64,000 bases of DNA from an uncultured Alphaproteobacteria bacterium (GCA_944391505.1 CALXTV010000003.1:39481-103480); one strand, 5' to 3'. Counted from the first letter of the stretch, positions 1 through 10,259 are shown. Program-made: numbers and translations. The notes: generated from the sequence alone by a model not told the origin.

Positions 1-1011
1 CTCTATTGGCTGAAGGAATATCATATTGACGGTTTGCGCGTCGACGCCGTTGCTTCCATGCTGTATCTGGACTATTCGCGCAAAAACGGCGAATGGATTC
101 CCAACATCTACGGCGGCAACGAAAATCTTGAGGCCATCTCTTTCCTGCGCAAGATGAACGAGCTTGTTTACGGTCACAACAAAGGCGCTTTCACCTGCGC
201 CGAAGAGTCGACGGCCTGGCCGATGGTGTCGCGTCCGACATCCATGGGCGGATTGGGCTTCGGCTACAAATGGAATATGGGCTGGATGAACGACACGCTG
301 CGCTATATCAGCAAGGATCCGGTTCATCGCAAATATCATCACGGCATGCTGACTTTCGGTCTGCTCTATGCGTTTAACGAAAACTTTATTCTGCCGATTT
401 CGCATGACGAGGTTGTTCACGGCAAGGGCTCCATGCTGGCCAAAATGCCGGGCGACGAATGGCAGAAGTTTGCCAACCTGAGAGCCTATTACGGCTTTAT
501 GTATACGCATCCTGGCAAAAAACTTTTGTTTATGGGCAACGAGTTCGGTCAGGATTGGGAATGGAACGCGGAAGAAAGCCTGCGCTGGCACCTGCTGCAA
601 TATCCGATGTATAAAGGTATGCAGAACTGCGTTCGTGATCTTAACCTGATGTATAAGGGCAATGCGCCGCTTTATGAGGTTGATTTTGACTACCGCGGTT
701 TTGAGTGGATTGAACATTCCAACGCCGATGACAGTGTCATTTCTTATATCCGCAAGGGAACTCAGCCCGGCGATTATCTGATTGCCATCTGCAATTTCAC
801 GCCGGTCGTCCGCAAAGATTATCGCGTCGGCGTTTTGGAAAAATGCAAATATCAGGAAATTTTTAACAGTGATGATGTAAACTACTGGGGAAGCGGCGTC
901 AAGAACGAAGGCTTTATGGAGGCGGAAGAACAGGAATGGAATATGAAACCTTATTCCATCCGGTTGACGCTTCCGCCGCTTTCAACCATCGTTCTGAAGC
1001 CGATACGCTGA
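1..1011 (+). CDS. glgB: 1,4-alpha-glucan branching enzyme, C-terminal part (5' end outside window)
   Basis: Forms alpha-1,6 branches in glycogen by moving cut alpha-1,4 chains; cytoplasmic. The frame is open from base 1, so the start lies upstream. The visible 336 residues carry GH13 conserved region II ([12 protein letters not shown], with the nucleophile Asp), region III (CAEEST, the acid/base Glu) and region IV ([12 protein letters not shown]). The all-beta C-terminal domain follows. Region IV reads [10 protein letters not shown], which is typical of branching enzymes rather than other GH13 amylases. The gene ends in TGA, 23 bp before glgX, and the two are co-directional with malQ, so this is a glycogen/maltodextrin operon. 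Confident assignment; only the N terminus is unseen. Confidence 0.95.
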   Translation, partial: LYWLKEYHIDGLRVDAVASMLYLDYSRKNGEWIPNIYGGNENLEAISFLRKMNELVYGHNKGAFTCAEESTAWPMVSRPTSMGGLGFGYKWNMGWMNDTLRYISKDPVHRKYHHGMLTFGLLYAFNENFILPISHDEVVHGKGSMLAKMPGDEWQKFANLRAYYGFMYTHPGKKLLFMGNEFGQDWEWNAEESLRWHLLQYPMYKGMQNCVRDLNLMYKGNAPLYEVDFDYRGFEWIEHSNADDSVISYIRKGTQPGDYLIAICNFTPVVRKDYRVGVLEKCKYQEIFNSDDVNYWGSGVKNEGFMEAEEQEWNMKPYSIRLTLPPLSTIVLKPIR

Positions 1012-1034
1012 TTTTATTGTAAGGGAGGAAAACA

Positions 1035-3107
1035 ATGGCAGCCAGCAAACCTACGGCCGGAAAAGCTTATCCGCTGGGGTCGGTCTATGACGGCAAAGGG
1101 GTAAACTTTGCCTTGTTTTCCGCTCATGCCGAAAAAGTCGAACTTTGCCTGTTTGACAAAAGCGGCGCTCAGGAAATCAAACGTTACGCCATTACCGAAA
1201 ACGACAACAACATCTGGCATATTTATGTGCCGGGGTTGGAACCGGGACAGGTTTACGGTTATCGCGTCTATGGTCCTTATAAGCCGGAGGAAGGCAAACG
1301 TTTTAATCCGAACAAGCTTTTGATAGACCCCTACGGCAAGCAACTGGTCGGCAAGCTCATCTGGCACAAGGCGATTTTTGGCTATGATTGGGACAGCCCG
1401 GATAAGGATCTGTCTTTTTCCGTGTTGGACAGCGCACCCTATGTGCCGAAATCCGTTGTCGTGGACGACGGTTATGACTGGGAAAGCGATAAGCCGTTGC
1501 GTCGGCCTTTTGAAGATACGGTCGTTTACGAAACGCATACCCGCGGCTTTACGAAACTGCATCCGAAAGTCCCCGACGCCAGGCGCGGCACTTTTGCGGG
1601 CATGGCACACAAGTCGGTCGTCGGCTATCTCAAGTGGCTGGGCATTACGGCTGTTGAACTGCTGCCGATTCACGCCTTTTTCGGCAATCGTCACAAAAAG
1701 GGTTATACCGTTGACAACTATTGGGGTTATGAGAGTTTCACTTTCTTTGCGCCGGAACAGTCTTATCTGAGCCGTGATGATATTCGCGAATTTAAGGATA
1801 TGGTCAAAACCCTCCATAAAAACAATATCGAGGTCATTCTTGACGTTGTGTTCAATCATACCGGCGAGGGCAATCAGCTCGGCCCGACCTTGTGTTATCG
1901 CGGCATTGACAATGAGTCTTACTATATTCTCAATCCCGAAAACCGGCGTTATTATTTTGATACGACCGGCTGCGGCGCTTCTTTTAATGTCCAGCATCCG
2001 AATGTTCTGGAACTGGTTATGGATTCCCTTCGTTATTGGGTCCGGGAAATGCACGTAGACGGCTTCCGGTTCGATTTGGCCGTGACGGTCAGCCGGCAGA
2101 ATACGGCGTTTAACCGCCAAAGCGGATTTTTATACGCGGTGCAGCAGGATCCGCTGATGAAGCAGACCAAACTGATTGCCGAACCTTGGGACATCGGTTC
2201 CGGCGGCTATCAGGTCGGTTCTTTTCCGCCGGGCTGGGCTGAATGGAACGACAAATTCCGTGACGTTGTTCGCCGCTTTTGGAAAGGCGATTTGGGACAG
2301 ACGCCCGAACTTGCCAGCCGTATTGCCGGTTCTTCCGACGTCTTCAACTACAACAACCGAAATATCTGGTCGAGCGTCAATTTCGTAACTGCGCATGACG
2401 GTTTTACGCTGCGCGATTTGGTCAGTTACAACAACAAGCACAATAATTCCAACGGAGAAGAAAACCGCGACGGCAGCAACAGCAACTGGAGTTGGAATTC
2501 CGGTGCCGAGGGCGAAACCGACAACAAAACGGTCAAGGCCAATCGCTATGCCCGCGCCCGGGCTTTGATGTCTACGCTGTTGCTTTCCTTCGGTACGCCG
2601 ATGATGCTGGCCGGTGATGAACTGGCGCATACCCAGTTCGGCAACAATAATCCCTATTGTCAGGACAATGTGCTGACCTGGATTGCCTGGGAAGCGATTA
2701 CGGAAGAAAACCGCGGCTTTGTTCGCTTTGTTAAAAAGCTGGTGCATCTGCGCAAAAAGCTGAAAATTTTTGAACGGCGGCATTTCTTTACCGGGCGGCC
2801 GGTTAACCGCAGCGGAATTAAGGATATTGCCTGGTATACGGAAAACGGCGTCGAGTTTGCTCAGGCCGATTGGCATAACGCCGGTCGGAAATCGTTGTCT
2901 TATTGCGTCTTTTCCGGCGGCCGTTATATCATGTGCATTTTTAATGCCGACTTCAATGAATTGAGCTGGAAGCTTCCGGATATTGATGAAGCAATGACCT
3001 GGAGTCTGCTTTTGGACAGTTCTTCCAAATTTACCGGCACGCCGGCTTCCGGAAAAACAATCCGGGTTCCCGGCTGGAGCGTACTGGTCTTTGAAATTAA
3101 ACGCTGA
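1035..3107 (+). CDS. glgX: Glycogen debranching enzyme GlgX (isoamylase type)
   Basis: Hydrolyses alpha-1,6 branches of phosphorylase-trimmed glycogen. The protein has 690 residues, normal for GlgX. An N-terminal CBM48-like domain (YPLGSVYDGKGVNFALFSAH) precedes the GH13 barrel with DVVFNHTGEG, DGFRFDLAV (nucleophile Asp), LIAEPWDIG (acid/base Glu) and VTAHDGFTL (third Asp). The start is set by GGGAGG eight bases before the ATG. It lies between glgB and malQ with gaps of 23 and 17 bp, fitting co-transcription: GlgX would release short maltodextrins and MalQ would rework them. A long open frame on the opposite strand inside this gene is a shadow. Confidence 0.95.
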   Translation: MAASKPTAGKAYPLGSVYDGKGVNFALFSAHAEKVELCLFDKSGAQEIKRYAITENDNNIWHIYVPGLEPGQVYGYRVYGPYKPEEGKRFNPNKLLIDPYGKQLVGKLIWHKAIFGYDWDSPDKDLSFSVLDSAPYVPKSVVVDDGYDWESDKPLRRPFEDTVVYETHTRGFTKLHPKVPDARRGTFAGMAHKSVVGYLKWLGITAVELLPIHAFFGNRHKKGYTVDNYWGYESFTFFAPEQSYLSRDDIREFKDMVKTLHKNNIEVILDVVFNHTGEGNQLGPTLCYRGIDNESYYILNPENRRYYFDTTGCGASFNVQHPNVLELVMDSLRYWVREMHVDGFRFDLAVTVSRQNTAFNRQSGFLYAVQQDPLMKQTKLIAEPWDIGSGGYQVGSFPPGWAEWNDKFRDVVRRFWKGDLGQTPELASRIAGSSDVFNYNNRNIWSSVNFVTAHDGFTLRDLVSYNNKHNNSNGEENRDGSNSNWSWNSGAEGETDNKTVKANRYARARALMSTLLLSFGTPMMLAGDELAHTQFGNNNPYCQDNVLTWIAWEAITEENRGFVRFVKKLVHLRKKLKIFERRHFFTGRPVNRSGIKDIAWYTENGVEFAQADWHNAGRKSLSYCVFSGGRYIMCIFNADFNELSWKLPDIDEAMTWSLLLDSSSKFTGTPASGKTIRVPGWSVLVFEIKR

Positions 3108-3124
3108 AAACGGGGAGAAATCAG

Positions 3125-5284
3125 ATGGAGGAAAATCTCAGACTTCTGGCAGAAAAGTTAGGCCTGTCGGTGCGTTTTTCCGATGCCGGACTTTTTAAGA
3201 AAGATTATGAAGTCAACGGAGACGTTATCCGTTTTATTGCCGGAAGCCTGGGTTTTAATGCCCGGACGGAAGAAGAGGTCAATGCCTCTCTGGCCGAAAT
3301 CGAGCGGCGGCGGTGGTTGCGGACGCTGGATACGATTTATGTCGTTGAAGAAGGCGATGTCAGTTTTGCCGCGGTCATACCGGCATCACGCCTGAATGCT
3401 GCTTTTGACATTATTGCTGCGCCTGAAAATTCAGGTGAGGGCATCTTCGGGCAGTTGTCTTTCCGGGTTAGCGACACCGGAGAACGCTACGTTCTTGATG
3501 GCAAAGAACTTGCCCGCATAGATGTGCGCATCAACACGGCGTTGAGTTTCGGTTATTATAATCTGACCTTTAAGATGGATGAGGAAGTTTTTTATTCAAC
3601 CCTTGCCGTGGCACCGCGCCGCTGCTATGAGAACGCGGCACTGGCCGGCGGCAAAATCTGGGGTTTCAATATTCAGCTCTATTCTCTTAAGAGCGAACGC
3701 AACTGGGGTATCGGCGATTTTACGGACTTGTCTGAACTGGTCAAAATTGCCGCTCGCAGCGGCGCCAATATTATCGGCCTCAACCCGCTTAACGTGTTAA
3801 ACCACACTTATCCCGAAGACGCCAGTCCCTACAGTTCGCTGAGCCGCCTGTTTATGAATCCGATGTATATCGATATTGAGAACGTTCCGGAGTTCATTCC
3901 TTCTGACCGGGAGGATAATCTGGAGCTGATTAAAGAACTCCGCGAAAGCGAACTGATAAGATATACGGAAGTCTATAACCTGAAGATAAAATTGTTGGAG
4001 GAATTTTATAAGCGTTTTAAATTCGGCAAAGACCAAAAACGCCATACCGATTATCAGCGCTTTTGCGAACACAAAGGTGTCGATTTGGAGAAGATGGCTC
4101 TGTTTCAGTGCCTCTATGATGAAAAATGTGCGCCGGAATGGTGCGGCGGATGGCGCGCGTGGGAAAAAGACTATCAAGATTTTAACAGCGAAACCATCAA
4201 AAAATATATCAAGGCTCACAAAGACCGCATAGAGTTTTTCAAATTTATGCAGTTTGAAACGGAAAGACAGTTTGACATGGCTTTTCAGACGGCGGCCGAA
4301 TGTGGTATGCGGCTTGGCTTTTATCGCGATTTGCCGGTAGGGGTAAGTGCCGACAGTACCGAGGTTTGGAGTGATCCCGATTTGTTTATTCCGGGAGTTG
4401 GCGCCGGAGCTCCGCCGGACGCTTTTTTTCCTGCCGGTCAAAAATGGTGTCTGGGAACGTTTAATCCCTTTGTTCTCAAAGAAAAATGCTATCAGCCTTT
4501 TATCAAAATTCTGCGCGCCAATATGCGTTCAGCTGGTGCTCTGCGCATTGACCACGTCATGGGACTGATGCGTTTGTATATTATTCCCGATGAAGGAACG
4601 GAAGGAACATATCTGTATTTCAATTTCCGCGATATGCTGAATATTGTTGCTTTGGAAAGTCATTTAAACAGATGTATGATTGTCGGGGAAAGCATAGGCA
4701 ATGTTCCGGATGGTTTCATGGATACGTTGCGTGCCCGTAATGTCTATTCATTGGGCGTCCTTTGGGCCGAGCGCTTCGATGCCGGCTGGGGCGATTTCCG
4801 AAGCCCGCAGCAATATCCCGAATATGCGTTTACGTCCATCGGTACGCATGATATGGCACCGCTTCGTATGTGGTGGTTCGGTTACGATATTGCCCTTATG
4901 CGCAGCTTAAATATTATTGATAATGACGAGGCGCAGTCGCAAGCTTATAAAAAGCGCGAAACAGACCGCTGGAAGTTGCTTAAGGTTTTGGATAACAACG
5001 GCGTGTGGCCGGAAGACAATCTCCGCCGCGGCGATTATATTTTCGGTGAAGCTTATCCCGAGGGAATAGAAGAGGCGGTTCACCGCTTTGCGGCCCGCTC
5101 CGTTTCCAAAGTTTTTCTTGCGCAGCCGGAAGATATTTTTCATGTCGAAAAAATGCAGAATCTTCCCGGCGTTGATCGGGACAAACACCCGAACTGGCGG
5201 CGCAAGCTTCCGGTTAATCTGGAAAAGTTTGAAACCGATATCGCCTATATTCGCAACATCAAAGCCATTCGTCGCGAAAGATAA
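3125..5284 (+). CDS. malQ: 4-alpha-glucanotransferase (amylomaltase, GH77)
   Basis: Disproportionates maltodextrins by moving glucan chains between acceptors; cytoplasmic. At 719 residues it matches the long bacterial MalQ type, with an N-terminal extension (about residues 1-170) before the GH77 barrel. Visible family motifs are IQLYSLKSERNWGIGDF, the substrate-loop segment with SPYSSLSRLFMNP, LRIDHVMGLMRLY (nucleophile Asp), VGESIGNVP (acid/base Glu) and IGTHDMAPL (third Asp). RBS GGGAG lies 9 bases before the ATG. Last gene of the glgB-glgX-malQ operon, followed by a strong hairpin. Confidence 0.93.
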   Translation: MEENLRLLAEKLGLSVRFSDAGLFKKDYEVNGDVIRFIAGSLGFNARTEEEVNASLAEIERRRWLRTLDTIYVVEEGDVSFAAVIPASRLNAAFDIIAAPENSGEGIFGQLSFRVSDTGERYVLDGKELARIDVRINTALSFGYYNLTFKMDEEVFYSTLAVAPRRCYENAALAGGKIWGFNIQLYSLKSERNWGIGDFTDLSELVKIAARSGANIIGLNPLNVLNHTYPEDASPYSSLSRLFMNPMYIDIENVPEFIPSDREDNLELIKELRESELIRYTEVYNLKIKLLEEFYKRFKFGKDQKRHTDYQRFCEHKGVDLEKMALFQCLYDEKCAPEWCGGWRAWEKDYQDFNSETIKKYIKAHKDRIEFFKFMQFETERQFDMAFQTAAECGMRLGFYRDLPVGVSADSTEVWSDPDLFIPGVGAGAPPDAFFPAGQKWCLGTFNPFVLKEKCYQPFIKILRANMRSAGALRIDHVMGLMRLYIIPDEGTEGTYLYFNFRDMLNIVALESHLNRCMIVGESIGNVPDGFMDTLRARNVYSLGVLWAERFDAGWGDFRSPQQYPEYAFTSIGTHDMAPLRMWWFGYDIALMRSLNIIDNDEAQSQAYKKRETDRWKLLKVLDNNGVWPEDNLRRGDYIFGEAYPEGIEEAVHRFAARSVSKVFLAQPEDIFHVEKMQNLPGVDRDKHPNWRRKLPVNLEKFETDIAYIRNIKAIRRER

Positions 5285-5292
5285 CGCAAAAG

Positions 5293-5325
5293 GAAAAGGC
5301 CTTTCCGTTCTGGAAAGGCCTTTTC
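5293..5325. terminator. Bidirectional hairpin terminator between malQ and flgL
   Basis: A perfect 14-bp stem (5293-5306 with 5312-5325) closes a 5-nt GTTCT loop. The outer pairs are A/T, giving a T-rich 3' side on the plus strand and a T-rich side on the minus strand. It lies between the convergent ends of malQ and flgL and could serve both. Confidence 0.9.
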
Positions 5326-5348
5326 TCTGCCCCGATTACCTCCGTTTT

Positions 5349-7595
5349 CTACTTGAGGTAATCCAAAATCGACAAGCTCAGCGTTGTCTGCATAACCGAG
5401 TAGGAGGCCTGCAGATTGTTCACGGCCAGCAGCAGCTTGGTTGCGGCCTCTGTCTTGTCGACGTCTTTCAGTGACGAAATGTTGTTTTCCAGATTGTTCT
5501 TTACCATTGTCTGGTTCTCGGTCACATTGTTCAGCAACACCGTGTTTGAATTTACCTTGGCCAGAACCGAATACATATCCGGATTGGTGGTTGACGTACC
5601 GGCCGAGGAATTAAACAGGGCATTTTGAATCAGGTCAAGAGATTCCGTAACACGGTCCATCGGTTGATCCGAATTAATCAGGCTGTCTGTCCCGTCCGCC
5701 GGGTTGCGTGTGTCGACCAGATTACCCTGGGCAATTTGACCGAGGGCACGGAACATCTGTTCGAAAACAGCGTCCTGACCGTTTATGTCGAAAGTCAGAG
5801 TTTGATTGTCGGAAATCATCTTGCTGGAAGACAATGTGCCGCCCTGATAGTAAGACTGGGTTTCCATGCTCCATTTCCCCGAAGCGTCAATAACCTGCGG
5901 ATTTCCTTCTTCCGGCAGATAGCCAGGATCGGCGGTTACATAGAGCGTTGTGCCGTCGTCGCTAATACCCGTAACCTGAACCCGTGGCACGGTATTGCTG
6001 CCGAAGCCTTCCATATTGATGACCGAACCGACCGGGAAAGAAGTAGAAATTGTCACATCGTCGTTAGGCGAAATCGTCGTACTTTCCATAATCGGCGTAT
6101 CTTCGTCAACCGTAATGGTTTTGCCGTCGGAAGAAACGGATTTGATGGTATAAGCCTTGGCATTGGCTCCGGAGCCGGCACCGCCGATGACGATGGTGTC
6201 GCCGGCTTTCAGTGAAGAAAAGGCACCGTGCTGTGTGGCCTTAATCGTACCGTTTTCGCGGCTGAAAGTCAAATCTCCGGTCGTCCGGTCATTGGCGGTA
6301 ATACCTTCTTTCAAAAAGCCCCCGGCATTTCCGGCCGTTAGCGTTGCCGTGTTACCGCCGGTTGAGGCAATGGTCAAATCGCCGACACTGCTTCCGTCCA
6401 CCGACATATTTGTCAGATTGGCCGCGGCACTTTCGGGAAACTTGATGTTAATACCGTCATAATAGTTCTGAAAATCTTCCAGCGAATTAAACGGAAAACT
6501 TATTGGTGCTTCAGTCGTATTGCCGCCGCCAAACAGATATTTTCCGTTGACGAAAGTATTCAGACTGTCAACCAACAGCTTCATCGTCGAAAAAGCTGTC
6601 GTTTGCAGCTGCTTCATTTCCTGATACTGGTCGTTGCTCATTGTATGCGGTTCGCCTGTCGTCACACCGTTGGCATTGAGCACTGTCGAACTTCCGTTTA
6701 TGGTATAAAGCGGAAAAGAAAACTTGGCGCCTTCAAACGTAAAATCGGGATTACTCGGCAGTTTTTCCTGCAGCGCGTTCATAATCTCTTCGGCGCTGGT
6801 CAGGCCGCTGATATCAATATTGTTACCATCGCCGTTAGTGGCAAAAGTATAAGTCGTGCCGTTGACGGTCAGGGTTTTTCCCAGATAATCATTGATGTCA
6901 TCGCTCGAAAAAGTGATTTCGCCGCCGGTATAATCCGGAGTCAGATTTCCCGTCAGAGCATTGCTTTCCGATTTTGGCGATCCGGTCTCTACCCCGTCGG
7001 CATTCAAGATTGATGAGGTGTTGTCAACCGTGTACAAGGGGTAAGAAAAAGTCGTGCCGTCAAATTTAAAGTTATCATTTGCCGGCAGTTTGTTTTCCAG
7101 CGCGTCCATAACATCTTGTGCAGAAGTGGCGGCGCTGATGTCGATGTTGTTACCGATAGCGTCTTCGGCAAAAGTATATGTTGTGCCGTTAATGGTAATC
7201 GAACGTCCCAGATAATCAGCTTTGTCATCGCTGGTAAAAGTTATTTCGCCTCCGGTCTTGTCCGGATCTTTCTGCGTGGAGGTATCGCTGACCGAGCCGC
7301 TGAAAGAGGTCAGGGCACTTTTAAAATCGTTAATCGTGCTCTGAATTGATTCCAATGATGTGCTTATCGTATCCAGCTCAACCTGCAAAATACTGTTGTT
7401 GTCCATATAATTGTTGTTGACCGTCAACGCGGCTTCCAGACTGACGATGCTGTAAGCGCTCATGCCGTAACCGGAATAAGTCTGCGATTTCAGTCCCGTA
7501 ATTGACTGAAAACTGTATTGATCAACCAGCTGCTTATTCTTAAGCGCGCCGTTCATCATATTGATATAAGTTGAATAAGTCGGAACTCTTACCAT
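5349..7595 (-). CDS. flgL: Flagellar hook-associated protein 3 (hook-filament junction), enlarged
   Basis: FlgL forms the junction ring between hook and filament. The N-terminal heptad helix (MVRVPTYSTYINMMNGALKN, then SQTYSGYGMSAYSIVSLEAA) and the C-terminal helix (TEAATKLLLAVNNLQASYSV) match the flagellin-like D0/D1 core. The protein has 748 residues, about twice the usual size. The excess is a Thr/Gly/Asp-rich central region containing two copies of a roughly 90-residue module (residues 114-204 and 223-313). RBS GGAGG lies seven bases before the ATG. It follows flgK by 15 bp on the same strand. The central region would form surface-exposed D2/D3-type domains. Confidence 0.9.
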   Translation of the reverse strand: MVRVPTYSTYINMMNGALKNKQLVDQYSFQSITGLKSQTYSGYGMSAYSIVSLEAALTVNNNYMDNNSILQVELDTISTSLESIQSTINDFKSALTSFSGSVSDTSTQKDPDKTGGEITFTSDDKADYLGRSITINGTTYTFAEDAIGNNIDISAATSAQDVMDALENKLPANDNFKFDGTTFSYPLYTVDNTSSILNADGVETGSPKSESNALTGNLTPDYTGGEITFSSDDINDYLGKTLTVNGTTYTFATNGDGNNIDISGLTSAEEIMNALQEKLPSNPDFTFEGAKFSFPLYTINGSSTVLNANGVTTGEPHTMSNDQYQEMKQLQTTAFSTMKLLVDSLNTFVNGKYLFGGGNTTEAPISFPFNSLEDFQNYYDGINIKFPESAAANLTNMSVDGSSVGDLTIASTGGNTATLTAGNAGGFLKEGITANDRTTGDLTFSRENGTIKATQHGAFSSLKAGDTIVIGGAGSGANAKAYTIKSVSSDGKTITVDEDTPIMESTTISPNDDVTISTSFPVGSVINMEGFGSNTVPRVQVTGISDDGTTLYVTADPGYLPEEGNPQVIDASGKWSMETQSYYQGGTLSSSKMISDNQTLTFDINGQDAVFEQMFRALGQIAQGNLVDTRNPADGTDSLINSDQPMDRVTESLDLIQNALFNSSAGTSTTNPDMYSVLAKVNSNTVLLNNVTENQTMVKNNLENNISSLKDVDKTEAATKLLLAVNNLQASYSVMQTTLSLSILDYLK
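6657..7256 (-). repeat. Duplicated ~90-residue module inside flgL
   Basis: Copy 1 (7256-6984) and copy 2 (6929-6657) are offset by 109 codons. Both run from TGGEITF through DYLG, NGTTYTFA, GNNIDIS and a short Ala/Leu helix to a PLYT segment and LNA[DN]GV. They have clearly diverged at protein level, so the duplication is not recent. Confidence 0.85.
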
Positions 7596-7610
7596 GATGA
7601 TACCTCCTGA

Positions 7611-9791
7611 TTAAACTATACCGAGCAGCATATCCAAAACTTCTTTGGACGCCGTAAACATTTGAGCGCAGGCCGCATAGCTCTGCTGATAAATAATAAG
7701 CTGACTGAGTTCTTCATCCAAATCGACGCCGCTGATGGTTGCTTCTTTGGTCGAGATGGAATTAGTCAGCTCCTGTTGATATGCCAGAGTTTTGGATGCT
7801 TCACTTGTCTGAGAAGCAACATTTCCGACAAATGTCGACGCATAGTTTGAAAGAGTCGTAGACATTGAAGACAGTGTTCCCGATTGTCCGAAAGACTGCG
7901 ATTCCGTAAAGACTTTAACCATCTCATTGGCAATGGTATTGGAAGCCTGATTGAGTTTATATTCGCTGCTGGCAATGTCATATTCCGGCGAACCATTGGC
8001 AATCAGTGCCGGGGTTGTCTGCAACTCTTCGCGAACGCTGATGGACGACGATACACCGGCATTTGAAGGAGCCAGACCGAGCTTTTCAATAACGCCGCCC
8101 TGACCGCCGGGAGCAACACTCTCGCTGATTTCCATCTGCTCGCCTGACGAGTTGACGATTCTCAGGACATAACCGTTACCGTTTGGTACCAGAGATGCCT
8201 GAATATTTTCGTTCAAGACCGGATCACTGTTGATTTTGTCAACAATAGTTTGCAGACTGTCATTCGGATAGATGTTGATTGAACCGTAGTTCAAACCGTG
8301 CGACGTATCCGAGAAATTAAGGGTGACGACATTTTTAAGTCCGAGATTCATGCCCTTGCTGACAACTTTCGAGTCATAAATGGCTTCATTGGTATTGCTG
8401 ACAAAAAAGTCATTCAATCCGAAGAAACTGGAGAAGCCTTCGGCCGTACGGTCGTATGTCCCGTCGCCGTTTGCGTCGAATTTAATGCTGACGTTGCCCT
8501 GCTCGCTGCCGATGGTCGAGCTCACTTCATCCATGATGGCAATGCTGTATTCGCTGTCGCCGGTGTCGATAACCAAATGCCCGTCATCGTCAAAACTGGC
8601 GGAGGCCTGCGGCAGATTGGCACCGTCCGGCGATTGCAGCCAGTCATTAATGCGCTGCGCCATCTCTGCAACGCTGCCGTCTGTAAAACCAAGGCCGCCG
8701 TTCAGATTGGTCGTAGCAACCTGATTTCCTTCCGAGTCAAAAACAATAAAGCGGACATCGCCGTTTTCAATGCTGATGTTTTGCGCGGCCGGATCAATAA
8801 AGCTGCGGGTTCCGGTCAGCGACGACGGCGTATTCGGATAGGCTGTTCCCTGGTTGTGAATAGCATTGATTTGCGTTTTCAACACGCCGGCCAGCTCGTC
8901 CAATTGCGATTGCAGCGAGGGCAGGGTAACGTCGCGAATTTCGATAAGACCCTGAATTTCACCGCCGGCAATCTGACTGGTAATGTCGACGCCGTCAACA
9001 TAAATTCCGGAAATTCCGCCGCCGGCATAGGAAGAGGTGGCGCTTGCCTGGGCAACGGAATTATGGCTGAGTTTATGAACATCGCGATCCAGCAGGGTTA
9101 CGCCGTTTTTGGTCTGAATGACCATTTCGCCGTTTTCGCGTTTAAAGTAGTTGATGTCAATTAATCCGCTGAGCTCGCGCAAAGCCGTATCACGCTGGTC
9201 TTCCAAATCGGTAACGCCGTCATAGCCCAAAACCTGATATTTGACGATTTTGTCGTTTAATGTTTTCAACTCGTCCAGCAGATTGTTAATCTGGTCAACG
9301 TCTTCCTGGATGCTCATGTCCGCATCGCCGCGGAGTTTCTGAATTTCTTCCGAAAGGTAGTTCAGACGGGAGGTAACCGTATTAGCCGCATTCAAAAGGT
9401 TATAACGTCCGGTGGCAGAAGTTACATCAGTCGAAAAAGTATTGAATGCTGCTTGCAGTTCCGCAACGTTGGCCGAAATTGAGTCGTCTCCTTCAGGTGT
9501 GCCGAGCAGGGTTTCCGCTTTACTCAGATACTGGCTTTTACCGTTGGCCGTACCATAGGCATTATTTGCGGCTAAAAAGCTTTTTAGCAGACCTTCGTCA
9601 ACGGTGCGGGTAATATTGCCAAGCGTTACGCCGGCGTTTTGTCCTGCCAAAACAACATTTTTCTGCGCTGCCGTCTTGCGGGTATAGCCTTCGGTGTCTA
9701 CGTTGGCGACATTGCGGCCGATAATGTCAAGCTGCTGTTGTGCCACCTTCATTCCGGTAAGGGAATTTTGTAATCCTGATAATAATGCCAT
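7611..9791 (-). CDS. flgK: Flagellar hook-associated protein 1
   Basis: First hook-filament junction protein. The N terminus has the rod/hook-family motif (LQNSLTGMKVAQQQLDIIGR, then NVANVDTEGYTRKTA). The C-terminal helix ends in SQLIIYQQSYAACAQMFTAS, the FlgK signature that packs in the D0 layer. At 726 residues it is somewhat long, with a Gly/Ser/Asp-rich centre. It lies between the FlgN-like gene (11-bp gap) and flgL (15-bp gap), the conserved order FlgN-FlgK-FlgL. The ATG follows an AGGAG-type RBS. Confidence 0.93.
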   Translation of the reverse strand: MALLSGLQNSLTGMKVAQQQLDIIGRNVANVDTEGYTRKTAAQKNVVLAGQNAGVTLGNITRTVDEGLLKSFLAANNAYGTANGKSQYLSKAETLLGTPEGDDSISANVAELQAAFNTFSTDVTSATGRYNLLNAANTVTSRLNYLSEEIQKLRGDADMSIQEDVDQINNLLDELKTLNDKIVKYQVLGYDGVTDLEDQRDTALRELSGLIDINYFKRENGEMVIQTKNGVTLLDRDVHKLSHNSVAQASATSSYAGGGISGIYVDGVDITSQIAGGEIQGLIEIRDVTLPSLQSQLDELAGVLKTQINAIHNQGTAYPNTPSSLTGTRSFIDPAAQNISIENGDVRFIVFDSEGNQVATTNLNGGLGFTDGSVAEMAQRINDWLQSPDGANLPQASASFDDDGHLVIDTGDSEYSIAIMDEVSSTIGSEQGNVSIKFDANGDGTYDRTAEGFSSFFGLNDFFVSNTNEAIYDSKVVSKGMNLGLKNVVTLNFSDTSHGLNYGSINIYPNDSLQTIVDKINSDPVLNENIQASLVPNGNGYVLRIVNSSGEQMEISESVAPGGQGGVIEKLGLAPSNAGVSSSISVREELQTTPALIANGSPEYDIASSEYKLNQASNTIANEMVKVFTESQSFGQSGTLSSMSTTLSNYASTFVGNVASQTSEASKTLAYQQELTNSISTKEATISGVDLDEELSQLIIYQQSYAACAQMFTASKEVLDMLLGIV

Positions 9792-9802
9792 GGTAAAAAC
9801 TC

Positions 9803-10258
9803 CTATAAAGTTCTGTTTATTGTCATTGCGTTTTTACTGTTGTCCAAAGGCGAATACTTGCCCTGGCTTCCGTAAGAGGTCGAATAGGTGCTGGTGCGTG
9901 CCTTGGCCAGATTGACAATGGAATCCATAATCGTCTGGCTTACCTGCATTCTGGTTTGCAGAAGTTTGCTGTTTTCGTGCTGCAACTCGTCAAGCTTCAA
10001 CGCTTCGTCCCGCAAAATCCGCTTGTCTTCAATGTCCAAGAGCTTAAGACCTTCCTGATTTTTGATAAAAAAGGCGACAAAAGAACGGTAAGCCGTAACC
10101 AGTCTGACTTTTTGTTCATACAATTCGGCAACCTTGTCTGTTTCAAATTTTTCCAGAGCGGCATTTTCTTCCTGAAGCAGCTCGGAAAAGCGGCGGACAA
10201 TATCCAGATAATCCGTGGCCTTGGTTTTGATTTCTTCTTTCAACAACGCGCTTTCCAT
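9803..10258 (-). CDS. FlgN-like flagellar export chaperone
   Basis: A 151-residue, mostly helical, highly charged protein (ALLKEEIKTKATDYLDIVRR; then EENAALEKFETDKVAELYEQ). This is the shape of FlgN chaperones that protect FlgK and FlgL before export. The ATG at 10258 is preferred: a GGAG lies ten bases upstream and it follows the flgJ stop by one base, indicating translational coupling. An upstream in-frame ATG at 10291 would add 11 residues inside flgJ. The position directly before flgK is the usual one. Family assignment is by shape and context; sequence motifs are weak. Confidence 0.65.
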   Translation of the reverse strand: MESALLKEEIKTKATDYLDIVRRFSELLQEENAALEKFETDKVAELYEQKVRLVTAYRSFVAFFIKNQEGLKLLDIEDKRILRDEALKLDELQHENSKLLQTRMQVSQTIMDSIVNLAKARTSTYSTSYGSQGKYSPLDNSKNAMTINRTL

Positions 10259-10259
10259 C

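Noticed and set aside
1014..2120. Long open frame (368 codons) on the minus strand inside glgX
   Set aside because: It mirrors the codon structure of glgX and shows no fold or RBS; glgX has all its catalytic motifs. Similar long antisense frames at 23310-24419, 30134-31444 and 33519-34331 were rejected for the same reason.
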